Assembly: GCA_902794075.1 (NCBI GenBank)
Contig: CADBGE010000004.1
Location: 1,423 to 43,792 of the forward strand
Source: an uncultured Erysipelotrichaceae bacterium
GTDB lineage: Bacteria; Bacillota_I; Bacilli_A; RF39; UBA660
Reading direction: 5' to 3'
Length of the DNA: 42,370 nt
In this document: one piece after another, positions 1 to 8,300 of the stretch
Numbering within the stretch: position 1 is the first letter of the stretch
How the letters are laid out: each line of letters opens with the position of its first letter
The notes under the pieces: generated by a model
What the model saw: the letters and a program-made list of their open reading frames with translations, nothing else
Told to the model about the DNA's origin: nothing
The model's database searches: none
Translations under genes and position numbers: made by a program

Positions 1-126
1 TTCTGATGGTTCTTGTACTGTAACCTATGTTTGAGGAGTAGGTACTAATTTAGGTTCTTCAGGGAGCAAACCTTCTTGTTCTGCCCACATCTAACTACCC
101 TTCTAAAAATATTTTATTTTATTCAT
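1..126 (-). CDS. C-terminally cut hypothetical protein, TAG-recoded
   Basis: The reading frame runs off the left edge of the window, so only the first 42 codons are visible. It begins MNKIKYFQKGSQMW if two early TAG codons are read as Gln, and a third TAG follows near residue 34. Without recoding, the only usable start would be the ATG at 90. The start at 126 overlaps the stop of the upstream gene in an ATGA arrangement, which supports it. The visible part is rich in Pro, Glu and Gln and shows no recognisable domain. I do not know its function; it could be the start of a virion protein because it opens a recoded leftward block. Confidence 0.6.
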
Positions 127-344
127 TTTACAAGTTCTAAGTCTTTTGTATTAAACACATCTTCTTGAATGAATCCATCTTTAGTAAACCATCTGCAACG
201 TATTCCTCTTAGGATTCCTTCTTTATCATCGTCATGTTTCATCATACTGTTTACTTTTTTAACAACAAGCATGATAGGTTTATTTGGAATGTCCTATCGA
301 ATAGTTACAACATCACCTGGGGAAAAGAAAACTTTTTCTTCCAT
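123..344 (-). CDS. small hypothetical protein, one recoded TAG
   Basis: A 73-residue frame begins MEEKVFFSPGDVV and ends at a TGA that overlaps the next start by four bases (ATGA). One in-frame TAG near residue 18 must be read as Gln for the frame to stay open. The pattern of a short beta-rich opening (PGDVVTI), then KPIMLVVKKV, then a basic/aromatic stretch (GIRCRWFTKDGFIQEDVF) resembles small SH3/OB-like phage proteins of the YodC type, but I cannot assign it. It sits 8 bases after the GroES-like gene and is probably co-transcribed with it. Confidence 0.65.
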
Positions 345-352
345 AATAATTA

Positions 353-934
353 TTATTTAAGGTTAAATCTTTCGTTTAAATCATCATTAATTACACAGAT
401 AGCTCTAGTTTCATTAACTAGTCTAAATCCAAAGTTATAGAAAGGAACTACTACCTCATTTGGTACATACCACATAATAGTATCTCCGCTACGTAACCAT
501 TTACATTCAGGGCCAGTCTCAATAACTACACCCACTTTAATCATTTGCTCTGCCTCTTCATATTCTCCAGTTTGATTACTCTTATATTCAGGAACCATTC
601 CACCTAGATCTATGATAAGGCCAGAACTTGGATCGACTTTTACTTTTTGGAATGGGTTCTCTTTGAATGGGCGTACAATAACATAATTTGCCACAGGCAT
701 TATTTGTACACCATTGAGATTCTTTGCATATTCATCGGCAGCTTCTTGTAATTTAGCTTCATGATTAGCAAATTTGTCCTCTATCTTTTGAATACCATCA
801 TTCCATTTCTCACGTTTCATGTTATCAATGTGTTCATCTAAAGTTTTATCATTTACATTAAAAAATATAGCATCAGAGTCTACTTTGCTAATTTGTCTTG
901 CAAGTTTTTCTTGCTCACTTAATTCATTTCTCAT
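353..934 (-). CDS. GroES-like (Cpn10-type) co-chaperonin domain protein
   Basis: This 193-residue protein has an N-terminal charged helical segment of about 100 residues followed by a region that reads like a Cpn10 barrel: PVANYVIVRPFKENPF, GLIIDLGG, a run giving KVGVVIETGPECKWLRSGDTIMWY, and a closing beta strand. GroES proteins have the order RVLVKP...GLI...GxVVAVGxG...VKxGDxVLF, and spacing here is similar. The family caps GroEL to fold proteins; T4 gp31 is a phage example needed for capsid folding. The N-terminal extension is unusual, since GroES is about 95 residues. It uses no TAG codon. Family assignment is from motif order only and is moderately sure. Confidence 0.6.
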   Translation of the reverse strand: MRNELSEQEKLARQISKVDSDAIFFNVNDKTLDEHIDNMKREKWNDGIQKIEDKFANHEAKLQEAADEYAKNLNGVQIMPVANYVIVRPFKENPFQKVKVDPSSGLIIDLGGMVPEYKSNQTGEYEEAEQMIKVGVVIETGPECKWLRSGDTIMWYVPNEVVVPFYNFGFRLVNETRAICVINDDLNERFNLK

Positions 935-957
935 AATTCATTATTTTAAGTTATACA

Positions 958-1230
958 TTACCATTTCCCAGCTACACATTTTGCATTAGGTAAAGTTGTC
1001 TTAGCTAGGAGTCGACAACCACACCCTTGTACATAACCTTCTAAAGGTTTTAAAGATACCCTGTTAGTGTCAGGATCTAACCAAAGTTTTCTATTGCAGA
1101 CGCCTCCCCACTCTACTGAGTATATAGGACATTTCTTGCATATCTATAATCTTTTTTCTGAGATATCCTCATTTAAGCCGACCAATTCGTTAAGGTGGCC
1201 TTGTACTATTTGTCCAACTGGTAGTTTCAT
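958..1230 (-). CDS. conserved Cys-rich small phage protein, one recoded TAG
   Basis: A 90-residue frame opens MKLPVGQIVQGHLNELVGLN and needs one TAG read as Gln, just before an ICKKCPIYS segment. It contains CxxC (CKKC), a lone Cys (GGVCNRKLWL), a GCGCRL motif and a final Cys, so a structural zinc site is likely. I recall closely similar proteins in crAss-like phage genomes, usually in the virion gene block, but they have no known function. The frame is interrupted at the TAG in the standard code, so standard-code callers would miss it. The start at 1230 follows an A-rich leader. Confidence 0.75.
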
Positions 1231-1319
1231 TCTATTAAAATTTAAATAACCCTTAAATAAAGAATTGAAGTGATTTTACCTCGAAACGGCAGAAATACTC
1301 TTTTATAAAAAGATAAGGG

Positions 1320-2237
1320 TTAGTATTCTATAGGAGTCCTTTTTGCTCTTTGCATTTGTTTTATAAGGTCTTTCTTATAAAATGCTAGCATACGTTCTAC
1401 CTCCGTCTTTAAATAGTCACAATGATATAGAGTATTATTTCCTTCATGGTCATAATGATTTAAAATAAGGTCTTTAATTACAAAATTTGGATTAATTTTC
1501 TGTAACATCCAAGCATAAGTAGATAATTGTAACTGATAATGATTAAAATTACAATCATCTAAATTATTTAATGGATATAACATCTTAACAGATGATTTTG
1601 TTGTAGTGTTAAAACCTCCTTTTAAATCTAGTTTCTTGTTTGTCTTATGGTCAATAATAACAATTTCATTACCATTTTTTACCAAACAGTCTATCTGACC
1701 AGCAATATTAAGAATACCATCATCAGATGTTCTTGATATTAAATACTCTGGATAGACTCCATAAGGTAAATCAAGTTCAGTGTAATTACGTCTACATTCA
1801 AATTTACCACCCAAGCCAAACTTCTTCAACTCAACATTTTTACCACCAGCATAAAATTCATTTTCTAATTGGGCATGTATTTTAGTTCCTCGTTCACAGG
1901 ATTTTCTATTTTCCTCATCCCAAGCATCTAAAATATCTTGTTGAGTTTTGTTAAATTCATTTTCAGTAATATCATATACATCTAAAATTGATTTATCAAA
2001 TCGTTTGGTATTAAGAAGTGATTTCTTTTCTATCTTCCAACTATCTGGAGGTATTAATTTCTCAAGTGCTTTATAAGCACTCCAAAAATCTCGATCAAAT
2101 GGTTGACCAAACTTTTCAATTAAAGTAGTTACTGAAATAAATTTTTTACTTTCATCATTTACATTCCAATAACGATGCTTCTCTTCATTAAAAGCGATAG
2201 CCCCGTTTTGTTTATCAATTTGCATACTCATTATCAT
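1320..2237 (-). CDS. PD-(D/E)XK nuclease of the RecB/Cas4-like exonuclease type
   Basis: This 305-residue protein carries, near the middle, GTKIHAQLE followed about 70 residues later by AGQIDCLV and then EIVIIDHKTNKK. The order H...(G)xxD...(hydrophobic)DxK is the active-site signature of the PD-(D/E)XK family close to RecB and Cas4 exonucleases. A QLSTYAWML segment about 40 residues later matches the usual helical QxxxY motif. Such enzymes process DNA ends or help recombination. Starts at 2237 (MIMSMQ), 2231 or 2225 are all possible. It has no TAG codon. It is the second gene of the leftward block, 21 bases from the membrane protein gene. Confidence 0.8.
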   Translation of the reverse strand: MIMSMQIDKQNGAIAFNEEKHRYWNVNDESKKFISVTTLIEKFGQPFDRDFWSAYKALEKLIPPDSWKIEKKSLLNTKRFDKSILDVYDITENEFNKTQQDILDAWDEENRKSCERGTKIHAQLENEFYAGGKNVELKKFGLGGKFECRRNYTELDLPYGVYPEYLISRTSDDGILNIAGQIDCLVKNGNEIVIIDHKTNKKLDLKGGFNTTTKSSVKMLYPLNNLDDCNFNHYQLQLSTYAWMLQKINPNFVIKDLILNHYDHEGNNTLYHCDYLKTEVERMLAFYKKDLIKQMQRAKRTPIEY

Positions 2238-2258
2238 TAATTTTTAATATTTCTAATT

Positions 2259-2477
2259 TTATTCGTCTTTACCTTTTCCTACTTTATACTTGTAGGAATA
2301 ATCTACACCTACTAAAGCTCCTACGAATGTTAGTGTTTCTCCATATGCTACAAGCACAGAAGAGTGAATCTCACCAGTTGGAGGAACCCAAAATGAGGCT
2401 ATTAATAAACCAATGCCAAAAAACACTAGTACTACTGCTAGCCACAATTGCGTTGTGAGTTTGCTGAATCTTTTCAC
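2259..2477 (-). CDS. small two-helix membrane protein
   Basis: The 72-residue protein has a basic N-terminus (MKRFSKLTTQ), a hydrophobic helix around residues 11-31 (LAVVLVFFGIGLLIASFW), a short polar loop, a second less hydrophobic segment (VLVAYGETLTFVGALVGV) and a basic tail. The size and topology fit a phage holin or a virion-associated membrane peptide. Its position at the head of the leftward block, next to the hydrolase genes that diverge from it, would suit a holin, but a better holin candidate is present at 22678-23010. No family is recognised with certainty. Confidence 0.6.
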   Translation of the reverse strand: MKRFSKLTTQLWLAVVLVFFGIGLLIASFWVPPTGEIHSSVLVAYGETLTFVGALVGVDYSYKYKVGKGKDE

Positions 2478-2626
2478 AGTTTAATGTTTCTAATCGTTTT
2501 TAAATAAACAAATAAATACAATTCGCAAGAAGTCGAATCTCATAAACTTGTTCTAACCTTTATTTATTTTGAATTTATTAAATTTAGCGATATTATTAGT
2601 TAAAACAAAATTAAAAGATATGAATA
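2478..2626. promoter_or_regulatory. divergent intergenic region with likely promoters
   Basis: An AT-rich 149-bp gap separates the leftward block from the rightward hydrolase genes, so both promoters must lie here. No Shine-Dalgarno sequence is visible, as expected for phages of Bacteroidales. I see no sure -7 element to fix a start site. Confidence 0.4.
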
Positions 2627-4279
2627 ATGAAAATTCAATTAAACTCAATTAATTTTTATGATGACATTTCTCCACAAGAAGAAATAATTGATTCTATGAA
2701 TAATTCTACTAAACTTATTCCAATAGGTGGGACTGGAATACATATAAAAAAGAAAAATAGAGGAAAATTTACTTCATATTGTGGAGGTAAAGTAACTGAT
2801 GCTTGTATATAGAAAGGTAAGAATAGTTCAAATCCTGCAATTAGAAAAAGAGCAACATTTGCTGATAATGCCAGGCATTGGGCTAAAAAGCATTAGACTG
2901 GAGGTAAAATAGATTTAAGTAAATTATTTATAGATGTTGATAATCCTACTGAATTTGAATATGCAAGGATTAATAGTAATTATGATGATTTATTTTATGA
3001 TGAACCCTTAATAAACACTCATCAGAAACCTGTTAAATCAGTAACTCCTTAGTATCAAATTCCAGAATTTTTGACTAATCCTAGATCTATTGGAGATGTT
3101 CCAGAAACTCCTAAAAAACCAATATCAACTATTGATAATAATCCTGTATTAAAATATATTAAACCACATTTAGGTAAACCCTATAGAGTTGGAAATTATG
3201 ATTGTTCAAATTTTGTAAGTAGAATTATTAAAGATATGGGTTATAAATTATATGGTAATTGCCGTACTCTTTATAATGGAACTTCTAGAATAGATATAAG
3301 TGATATTAAGCCAGGAGATTTAATATTTTTATAGAATACTCAGCCTGGTAAAGTTGGAAAAGGTTTAGCTAGTCATGTTGCAATGGTAACTAATACTGAT
3401 AAATTAAAAGATGGTATTATTGAAGTTGCTCATAATGGTAGAACTGGGGGAGTTTCAAATATTACTGAATGGAATTTAAATAATGGGTTCTATCACGATC
3501 ATTTGTTAGGAGCTGGAAGACTTATATAGCAAGGTAGAAATGGTATGAAATTTTTTCAATTAGGAGGAACTTTACCATTTATAGGTGTATCTGATGCATT
3601 TCAAGATGTTGATGAAATTCCTTCTTTTGAAAGGAACTATTATTTATAGTAGGATTTTGATGAACCTATTACATTTGAGGGGCCTTAGAAAAAAGAAGAA
3701 AATGTAAAAGAAGAATATAGTATCCCTTCACTGTTAATGACACCTAGAGAAATTACAGCACACCCTTCTTCTACTCAAACTTCAGTTAAATATTCTGGTA
3801 ATAATTATGAAGTGTTTAATAATAATCTAAATCAATATATAAAAGAGCATCCTGATGCAAATAAATATAAAGATTTATTAACAGCTATTGCTAAACATGA
3901 AAGTAATTTTAACCATTCTATTTAGAATACAGCTGGTGCTCCTGCATATGGATATTTTCAATTTTGGGAGGATGGTCAAATAAATAATATAACCAAATAT
4001 TCTGGACTAAGCATTGAAGATTTTAGAAATAATCCTAAAGCTTAGATTGAAGCTGCGGTTAAGATGGCTAAAAGTATTGAAAATCAATTTAATTCAGAAG
4101 ATTTAAGAATTGCTAAAGCTAAAGGATATAATATGAATCAACTTATTCGAGGTGCTTGGTTAGGTGGAGTAGGTGGAGTAAGGAAAGTATTAAGAGATTA
4201 GGGTGATCCTTCAGATAGTAAATGGTATAAAAATGGCAAGGGTAGAAGTGTTAAACAAGCAATGGATGAACAAATATAA
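2627..4279 (+). CDS. NlpC/P60-like plus lysozyme-like cell-wall hydrolase, about 11 recoded TAGs
   Basis: One uninterrupted frame of 550 residues exists only if roughly eleven in-frame TAG codons are read as Gln; it ends at TAA. Residues about 35-100 hold a YCGGKVTDACI...NPAIRKRATFADNA segment I associate with crAss-like virion or lysis proteins. Residues about 165-300 look like an NlpC/P60 or CHAP endopeptidase: YDCSNFVSRI (catalytic Cys), KPGDLIFL and SHVAMVT (His). Residues about 405-545 look like a transglycosylase or lysozyme: LLTAIAKHESNFN (catalytic Glu), AYGYFQFW and later repeats. It could be a tail-associated lysin or a lysis enzyme. The next gene follows by 37 bases. Confidence 0.85.
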
Positions 4280-4316
4280 TAATTAGAATATGGGCTTTTA
4301 AAATATATAATGAAAT

Positions 4317-5054
4317 ATGTTAAAGTTAATACCTAAACATTAGAATGGATAGCATATTGTTAGAAGTGGAGATACATTTTCTGGAATTGCTAAAAAGTAT
4401 GGAACAAACTAGCAAACACTTAAACAATTAAACCCATAGATTAAAAATATAGATAGACTTTCTATAGGAGATATAGTATATTATTTACCTTAGAATAAAA
4501 TTACTTAGGTAAAGACAATAGATGGAATTAAAAGTACTACAAATTCTGTTAATTTAACTCCAGTTAATATAGGTAAGTTTAATACTATTGTTAATCATAA
4601 TGGATCATTATTAAAAGTTGACAATGGATTACTAACTAATTTAGATAATTATTTAATATCCAAGAATGTTGGACTCCCATAGAGACAAGCCATTCTTTAT
4701 AGTGTAGTTCAAGAGGGAAGTACTACAGGGCCCCACAGTAATGGTGCTTATGGCTATTTAGGGTGGAGAGGTGATAGAATTCCTGGAAAAGGAGTTAATT
4801 AGATGTAGTATTTATATGATACTGTATTTGGAACATTTAATACTAACCATTGGAATGATGGAGGTGTAGGTAGTGGATATAAAACAGGAAGAGCAGCGTA
4901 GCAATCTTTTATTAATGCTAAAACAGTACAAGATGCTTTAAGAGCTCTTAATTACGGATATATAAGACCCGATCTATCTATTAGTAAATTTAGAAGTGCC
5001 AATGGTGCTAATTATTTTTAGTCAGGAGGAAAGTTAAAACTTATATCAAAATGA
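4317..5054 (+). CDS. LysM-domain peptidoglycan-binding protein, about 11 recoded TAGs
   Basis: This 245-residue frame starts MLKLIPKH and needs eleven or so TAG codons read as Gln, ending at TGA. Residues about 12-58 are a clear LysM repeat: HIVRSGDTFSGIAKKYG, then TLKQLNP and a closing LSIGDIVYYLP. The C-terminal half has YSVVQEGSTTG...GAYGYLGWRGDRI, which looks like a muramidase or tail lysozyme core with a possible catalytic Glu, and ends in a Gly/Lys-rich tail. LysM binds N-acetylglucosamine chains. It is co-directional with and probably co-expressed with the upstream hydrolase. In the standard code it breaks into fragments too short to be called. Confidence 0.8.
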
Positions 5055-5098
5055 AATATAATAGAAAGTGGTAATTATTATTTCAGTCAGAAAACAAT

Positions 5099-5134
5099 AA
5101 AGGCGAACTCGTTTTTACGGGCTCGCCTTTTTAT
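5099..5134. terminator. bidirectional intrinsic terminator
   Basis: An 11-bp stem (AGGCGAACTCG with CGGGCTCGCCT, one mismatch) has a T-rich loop and is followed by a T run; A residues on the other side serve the opposite strand. It lies between the stop of the LysM gene and the stop of the leftward gene at 5135, so it can end both transcripts. Confidence 0.85.
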
Positions 5135-5473
5135 TTATTTGATATTATCAGTTGTTTTACTTACTGTGTATGCTACTCCATTTCTTGTTAAATAACATTC
5201 CGCCTCATTTGCAGCACATTTAATAGGAGTCAATCCTAAAGTACAATGGCATATCCCAGAACCTCCATTAGAAGGGTGATTACTGCAATTTCTACAAGCT
5301 TCTGGAATAGCATCTTTTAAATTGAAACCGGAAACAGTGTAAAATTCTGGCTCTTTATATTTCCAATCTTTTACTTGCTGAAAAGGAATATTTATTTGAG
5401 GAATGGGACATTGCCTTCCTCTATCAAATTCTTTTTGTAAGAGTTCATTTAACTCACTAACTGAGATTTCCAT
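5135..5473 (-). CDS. hypothetical Cys-containing protein
   Basis: The 112-residue protein has a helical N-terminus and a cluster CRNCSNHPSNGGSGICHC followed by two more Cys, which could bind zinc or an Fe-S cluster. I do not recognise the family. Its start overlaps the stop of the upstream gene by one base (TAATG), implying translational coupling with the ADP-ribosyltransferase-like gene. Confidence 0.65.
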   Translation of the reverse strand: MEISVSELNELLQKEFDRGRQCPIPQINIPFQQVKDWKYKEPEFYTVSGFNLKDAIPEACRNCSNHPSNGGSGICHCTLGLTPIKCAANEAECYLTRNGVAYTVSKTTDNIK

Positions 5474-5766
5474 TATTTTATTCTTTTAATTTTATTAATC
5501 GGTATTGGTTCATACACTCTTAATTGCCAACAGTCTTTATTAAAGCTGTTACATTGAGCATCTTTTCTATAAGGATCGTATTCAACTTCAAGAACTACAT
5601 CACCATAACATTCAGCTTCCTCTTTATCTACAGCTAAATATGTTTTTCTGAACTCTTGGAGTACAGTTTTTCTATCATTACTAAGAATACGGTCATAACC
5701 GTAAAGTTGACCATCTTTTTGAATTTGCTCCCAGTTTTCTTTTGTAGTTCCGTGATAGAAAATCAT
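5473..5766 (-). CDS. possible ADP-ribosyltransferase-fold protein
   Basis: The 97-residue protein begins MIFYHGTTKENWEQIQKDG, the H-x-T opening seen in the ART superfamily (PARP, Tpt1/KptA and phage ARTs), where the His contacts NAD. A later strand (TYLAVDKEEAECYGDVVLEVEYD) matches the usual second motif with an aromatic residue, and the end (WQLRVYEPIPINKIKRI) fits the closing strands. Such phage proteins modify host proteins or nucleic acids, or act on RNA 2'-phosphate. At 97 residues it is a minimal domain. The call rests on motif pattern, not on a profile match. Confidence 0.45.
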   Translation of the reverse strand: MIFYHGTTKENWEQIQKDGQLYGYDRILSNDRKTVLQEFRKTYLAVDKEEAECYGDVVLEVEYDPYRKDAQCNSFNKDCWQLRVYEPIPINKIKRIK

Positions 5767-5767
5767 A

Positions 5768-5890
5768 TTAATACTTTACACTGAGTTTATTCATTCTATC
5801 CATAAAATCTAAAAATGCTTGATCATTAGTTAATTCTACTTCTTCAACAAATTCAATTAATTCTTTGAATTGTTGTTCAATAGTTGCCAT
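5768..5890 (-). CDS. small acidic hypothetical protein
   Basis: A 40-residue frame starting MATIEQQFKEL ends two bases before the next gene. In the same frame, ATG codons at 5912 and 5918 could extend it by 7-10 residues, but any start further upstream would l lie inside the suppressor tRNA. The sequence is helical and acidic. No function can be proposed. Confidence 0.45.
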   Translation of the reverse strand: MATIEQQFKELIEFVEEVELTNDQAFLDFMDRMNKLSVKY

Positions 5891-5936
5891 AAATTTAATT
5901 GGTAATATTCTATTCATAATCATTAAGTATTTTAGA

Positions 5937-6006
5937 TGTCCGCCTAGGATTCGAACCCAGAAATGGTGGGTTAGAGCCACCCGTTTTACCATTAGACTAC
6001 CGGACA
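5937..6006 (-). tRNA. amber suppressor tRNA, anticodon CUA
   Basis: On the minus strand a 70-nt cloverleaf folds with a 7-bp acceptor starting U1 and closing with A72, a D-arm, an anticodon arm GGTGG-CTCTAAC-CCACC and a T-arm with loop TTCGAAT. The loop gives anticodon CUA, which reads UAG. A U1-A72 pair is a hallmark of glutamine tRNAs, so charging with Gln is likely, in agreement with in-frame TAG codons across the window. CCA is not encoded. It lies in the leftward gene block between two small genes. Confidence 0.93.
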
Positions 6007-6021
6007 TTATATAGGAGAGAA

Positions 6022-6408
6022 TTACTCTCCTTTATTATTTAGGTATTTATTAAATAATCTGTTTACTTCCTCAGTGTGTTCTTTAATACTTTGTTCTACA
6101 ATTTCCTTAACAATAGCCTTGAAGATTTTGTAAGCAACTTTAATATTATCCATATTAGGATTCTCTTCCTCAAGAGTTGTCATTACTTGGAAAGCAGTAG
6201 GACTAGATATTTTGAGTCTTGCAGCAGCAGCTTCAAAGATTTCATCATCGAGATCCTCGATTTCTTGTCTAATTTTCTGGAGTTCAGTATTATCTTTCTT
6301 TTTAGAAATTAGAATTATTGTATTTCCTTTTTCATCTTTATTAATCTTTACATCATTTACATTTTCATCGGCAAGTAAAGCCACCAAATTTTCGAGTAAT
6401 TTTTCCAT
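6022..6408 (-). CDS. hypothetical acidic coiled-coil protein
   Basis: The 128-residue protein is rich in Glu, Lys, Asp and Asn, with heptad-like segments (LQKIRQEIEDLDDEIFEAAAARLK) and a helical C-terminus. It lacks membrane segments and Cys motifs. Similar proteins with a central short coiled coil are common as small phage DNA-binding or scaffold accessories, but I cannot name the family. It ends just upstream of the suppressor tRNA and may share its transcript. Confidence 0.6.
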   Translation of the reverse strand: MEKLLENLVALLADENVNDVKINKDEKGNTIILISKKKDNTELQKIRQEIEDLDDEIFEAAAARLKISSPTAFQVMTTLEEENPNMDNIKVAYKIFKAIVKEIVEQSIKEHTEEVNRLFNKYLNNKGE

Positions 6409-6601
6409 ATATTATTTATTTATTTAATATAATTAATTATAACTAACATTTTCCAATTTTCAAAGTAAATCAGTAAAGCAGAAAATATAAAATATAATAT
6501 TTATAACTACTTTCCTTTAATTAATAAATTATATATGAGAATTTTTGTAATTCCAAATACTTCCAAAAATTTCGGGAAAAAGCATGCTTTTTGAAATAAT
6601 A
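6409..6601. terminator. AT-rich spacer with a perfect palindrome at 6577-6592
   Basis: The gap between two leftward genes contains a 16-bp perfect palindrome, AAAAAGCATGCTTTTT (6577-6592), 10 bases after the end of the homing endonuclease gene. It can form a short GC-core hairpin with a T run and probably terminates that gene. The rest is AT-rich and likely holds the promoter of the 6022-6408 gene. Confidence 0.5.
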
Positions 6602-7054
6602 TCACTATTCTATCTAAATTCCATTTAGTTCTAATAATTTTTTTAATTTAAATATTTCAGAATCTTTCTTTTCTAATTCTAATTTTAATAACTATATTTC
6701 TTTATACATATCATTACCAGCCTCTTTAGCAATACTTATACCTCTCTTCATTTTAAGAAGAGTATTTTCATTATTCATATTTTCTTTTCCGGTAACCCAT
6801 CTTAAATTATCTACTCTGTTATTTCTTTTATCTCCATCTATATGATCTACTTCAGGTTTATTTTCAGGATTATCAATAAAAGCAGTAGCAACTAATCTAT
6901 GCACTCTATACTATTTATTTAATTTAACTCTAAGATAACCTTTTTCGTTCATTTCTAATTTTCTAAGACGCTTAGTCTTAGAATTTCGAATATTACCAAA
7001 ATTACTAACTTCGTACTTTGGCTCTTCCTCAATTACTTTCCAAATTTCTTCCAT
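6602..7054 (-). CDS. HNH homing endonuclease with NUMOD4 domain, TAG-recoded
   Basis: The 150-residue frame is open only with TAG read as Gln at three or four places; it stops at TGA. It begins [20 protein letters not shown], the NUMOD4 pattern, then runs through [11 protein letters not shown] to the HNH core [22 protein letters not shown], followed by a helical tail. These are free-standing or intron-borne mobile endonucleases of phages. Here no intron is evident next to it. It sits at the switch between leftward and rightward transcription, suggesting it invaded a non-essential intergenic site. Confidence 0.88.
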
Positions 7055-7387
7055 AAATTAATATAACTATATTTTTCCCAAAATCCCAACAATTTTAGGG
7101 AAACGAGTACATAAATTACCCCCGGCCTAAAATATACCCCCGGCCTATTTTATTTTAGAAGTTTTTTATATAATTAAACTTTTTTATAAATATTTTTAAT
7201 TAGTTTTAAATAATTAACATATTTCCAGAATTCGGAAAATTATTTCCAGAATTTTTTCGAGAATTTGAAAAATTTTTTCAAGGATTTTCAAAATATTACA
7301 AAGTTACAAGAGAGAGAGGAGACTAAGTCCAAAGTCCCCCCACTAGAATTGATAATAAAACAATTAACATTTTAATATTAAAAAGTT
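7055..7387. promoter_or_regulatory. divergent control region with direct repeats
   Basis: This 333-bp gap marks the switch from leftward to rightward genes. It contains TACCCCCGGCCTA twice, about 20 bp apart (around 7112 and 7131), in otherwise very AT-rich DNA, and TTTCCAGAATT twice (around 7221 and 7248), the first within a near-palindrome TTTCC-AGAATTC-GGAAA. A purine stretch with repeated GA follows at about 7310. These look like operator or promoter elements for the gene at 7388. No tRNA or gene is seen. Confidence 0.5.
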
Positions 7388-7855
7388 ATGGCAAACCAAA
7401 AATTAAGAGTAAAGAAGGAAGCGAAAGCCGCTATCCTCGAACGTCGTGCAAACGAAGGTAAATCAATCGTCTTTGACGGTCGTCGTGCTCTCGGCACTGA
7501 AATGAATGTCATCGAAGGACTCAGCACCCAGAAGTTTACTCCTACTACGGGTACAAACGCGGGCAAAGAGGTGCCGTTTGATGGCTGGAAAACCGACCGC
7601 GTGAACCGCTCGGGCAATCCTACCTATCTGACAATCAATGGCTTGGCTGCTTATACCAACAACAAGCAAGCCGATTGGGAGTGGATGCAGGGTAAGTCTG
7701 CAAACGATGCTTTCGCCCTCAAGAGCAAAAACGACGCCGCTCAACTTGATGAGATGGAAGACTTTTGCACCGCCGACAAGACTATCGTTGTCGTTGGTCG
7801 TGCTTTCCATCCTCGCTTCAAGGAGCAAGCCATCTATGCGTATGGTCAGAAGTAA
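7388..7855 (+). CDS. hypothetical protein of unusually GC-rich codon use, likely highly expressed
   Basis: The 155-residue soluble protein has a basic N-terminus (MANQKLRVKKEAKAAILERRANEG) and a C-terminal part with GKSANDAFALKSKNDAAQLDEMEDFCTADKTIVVVGRAF. No domain is recognised. Its codons are clearly richer in G and C than those of any neighbour (many CGT, GAC, ATC, AAG), which in these phages points to strong expression or recent transfer. It has a dedicated upstream control region and is followed by a strong tetraloop terminator at 7868. Its stop overlaps the start of the next frame by 14 bases. Confidence 0.8.
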   Translation: MANQKLRVKKEAKAAILERRANEGKSIVFDGRRALGTEMNVIEGLSTQKFTPTTGTNAGKEVPFDGWKTDRVNRSGNPTYLTINGLAAYTNNKQADWEWMQGKSANDAFALKSKNDAAQLDEMEDFCTADKTIVVVGRAFHPRFKEQAIYAYGQK

Positions 7856-8123
7856 TTCTGGCTATACGCACCCCTTCGGGGGTTTTTCTGTGTATTCTTC
7901 GGTTGTTGGTATTTGTGTATTTGGGAGAGTTGTTGGTGAATGTATTGAAGATTTGGATAGTGGAGATAAGTATAAACTTTCCACTATTCATATTGATACA
8001 AAACCAAAATTCTTTACACTTATCCAAGAAGACACAGGAAATTTCAAGATTGTGAAAGAATTTCCTCTTAGTGAACGAGATTGGGACGAGGTCATAGGGG
8101 AGCGGACTCTCGCGCTCCTTTGA
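7842..8123 (+). CDS. hypothetical protein overlapping the end of the GC-rich gene
   Basis: A 93-residue frame starts inside the last codons of the preceding gene and runs through the terminator-like hairpin. The later part (GDKYKLSTIHIDTKPKFFTLIQEDTGNFKIVKEFPLSERDWDEVIGE) looks like real protein with alternating strands. A GTG near 7890, after the hairpin, could be the true start, which would make translation depend on read-through past the terminator. No family is recognised. Confidence 0.45.
   Translation: MVRSNSGYTHPFGGFSVYSSVVGICVFGRVVGECIEDLDSGDKYKLSTIHIDTKPKFFTLIQEDTGNFKIVKEFPLSERDWDEVIGERTLALL
7868..7887 (+). terminator. intrinsic terminator with UUCG loop
   Basis: CCCC-TTCG-GGGG is followed by TTTTT, 13 bases after the stop of the GC-rich gene. 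It lies inside the overlapping frame 7842-8123, so either it attenuates that gene or the downstream frame starts after it. Confidence 0.85.
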
Positions 8124-8300
8124 CTTCTAGAATATTTCCTTTGATTTGCATACTTCAGTTTATTAACTTGTATAACATTTTCAAAAATAATACATTATTC
8201 CCAATTGGAATTTTTTGGGTAATTTTGGAAATTTTTGGAAATTTTTGGAGTTTAACAAAAATTGTATTTTATGAACTCCACGTCACTTGAGACGTAAACA
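8124..8300 (+). promoter_or_regulatory. AT-rich promoter region for the ribozyme-headed RNA
   Basis: The stretch carries the tandem direct repeat TTGGAAATTTT (around 8225-8245). A TTTTTGG element about 17 bases before TATTTTATG (about 8267) loosely fits the Bacteroidetes -33 TTTG / -7 TAnnTTTG promoter. A start near 8278 would place a small hairpin ACGTC-GACGT (8279-8294) at the 5' end of the transcript, directly before the hammerhead ribozyme. Confidence 0.35.

Noticed and set aside
169-440. Rightward frames at the left edge
   Set aside because: They lie antisense to two leftward genes that have coupled starts and stops and good protein character.
7463-7828. Open frames on the minus strand of the GC-rich gene
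   Set aside because: They are shadows of the strongly biased codons of the gene on the plus strand.
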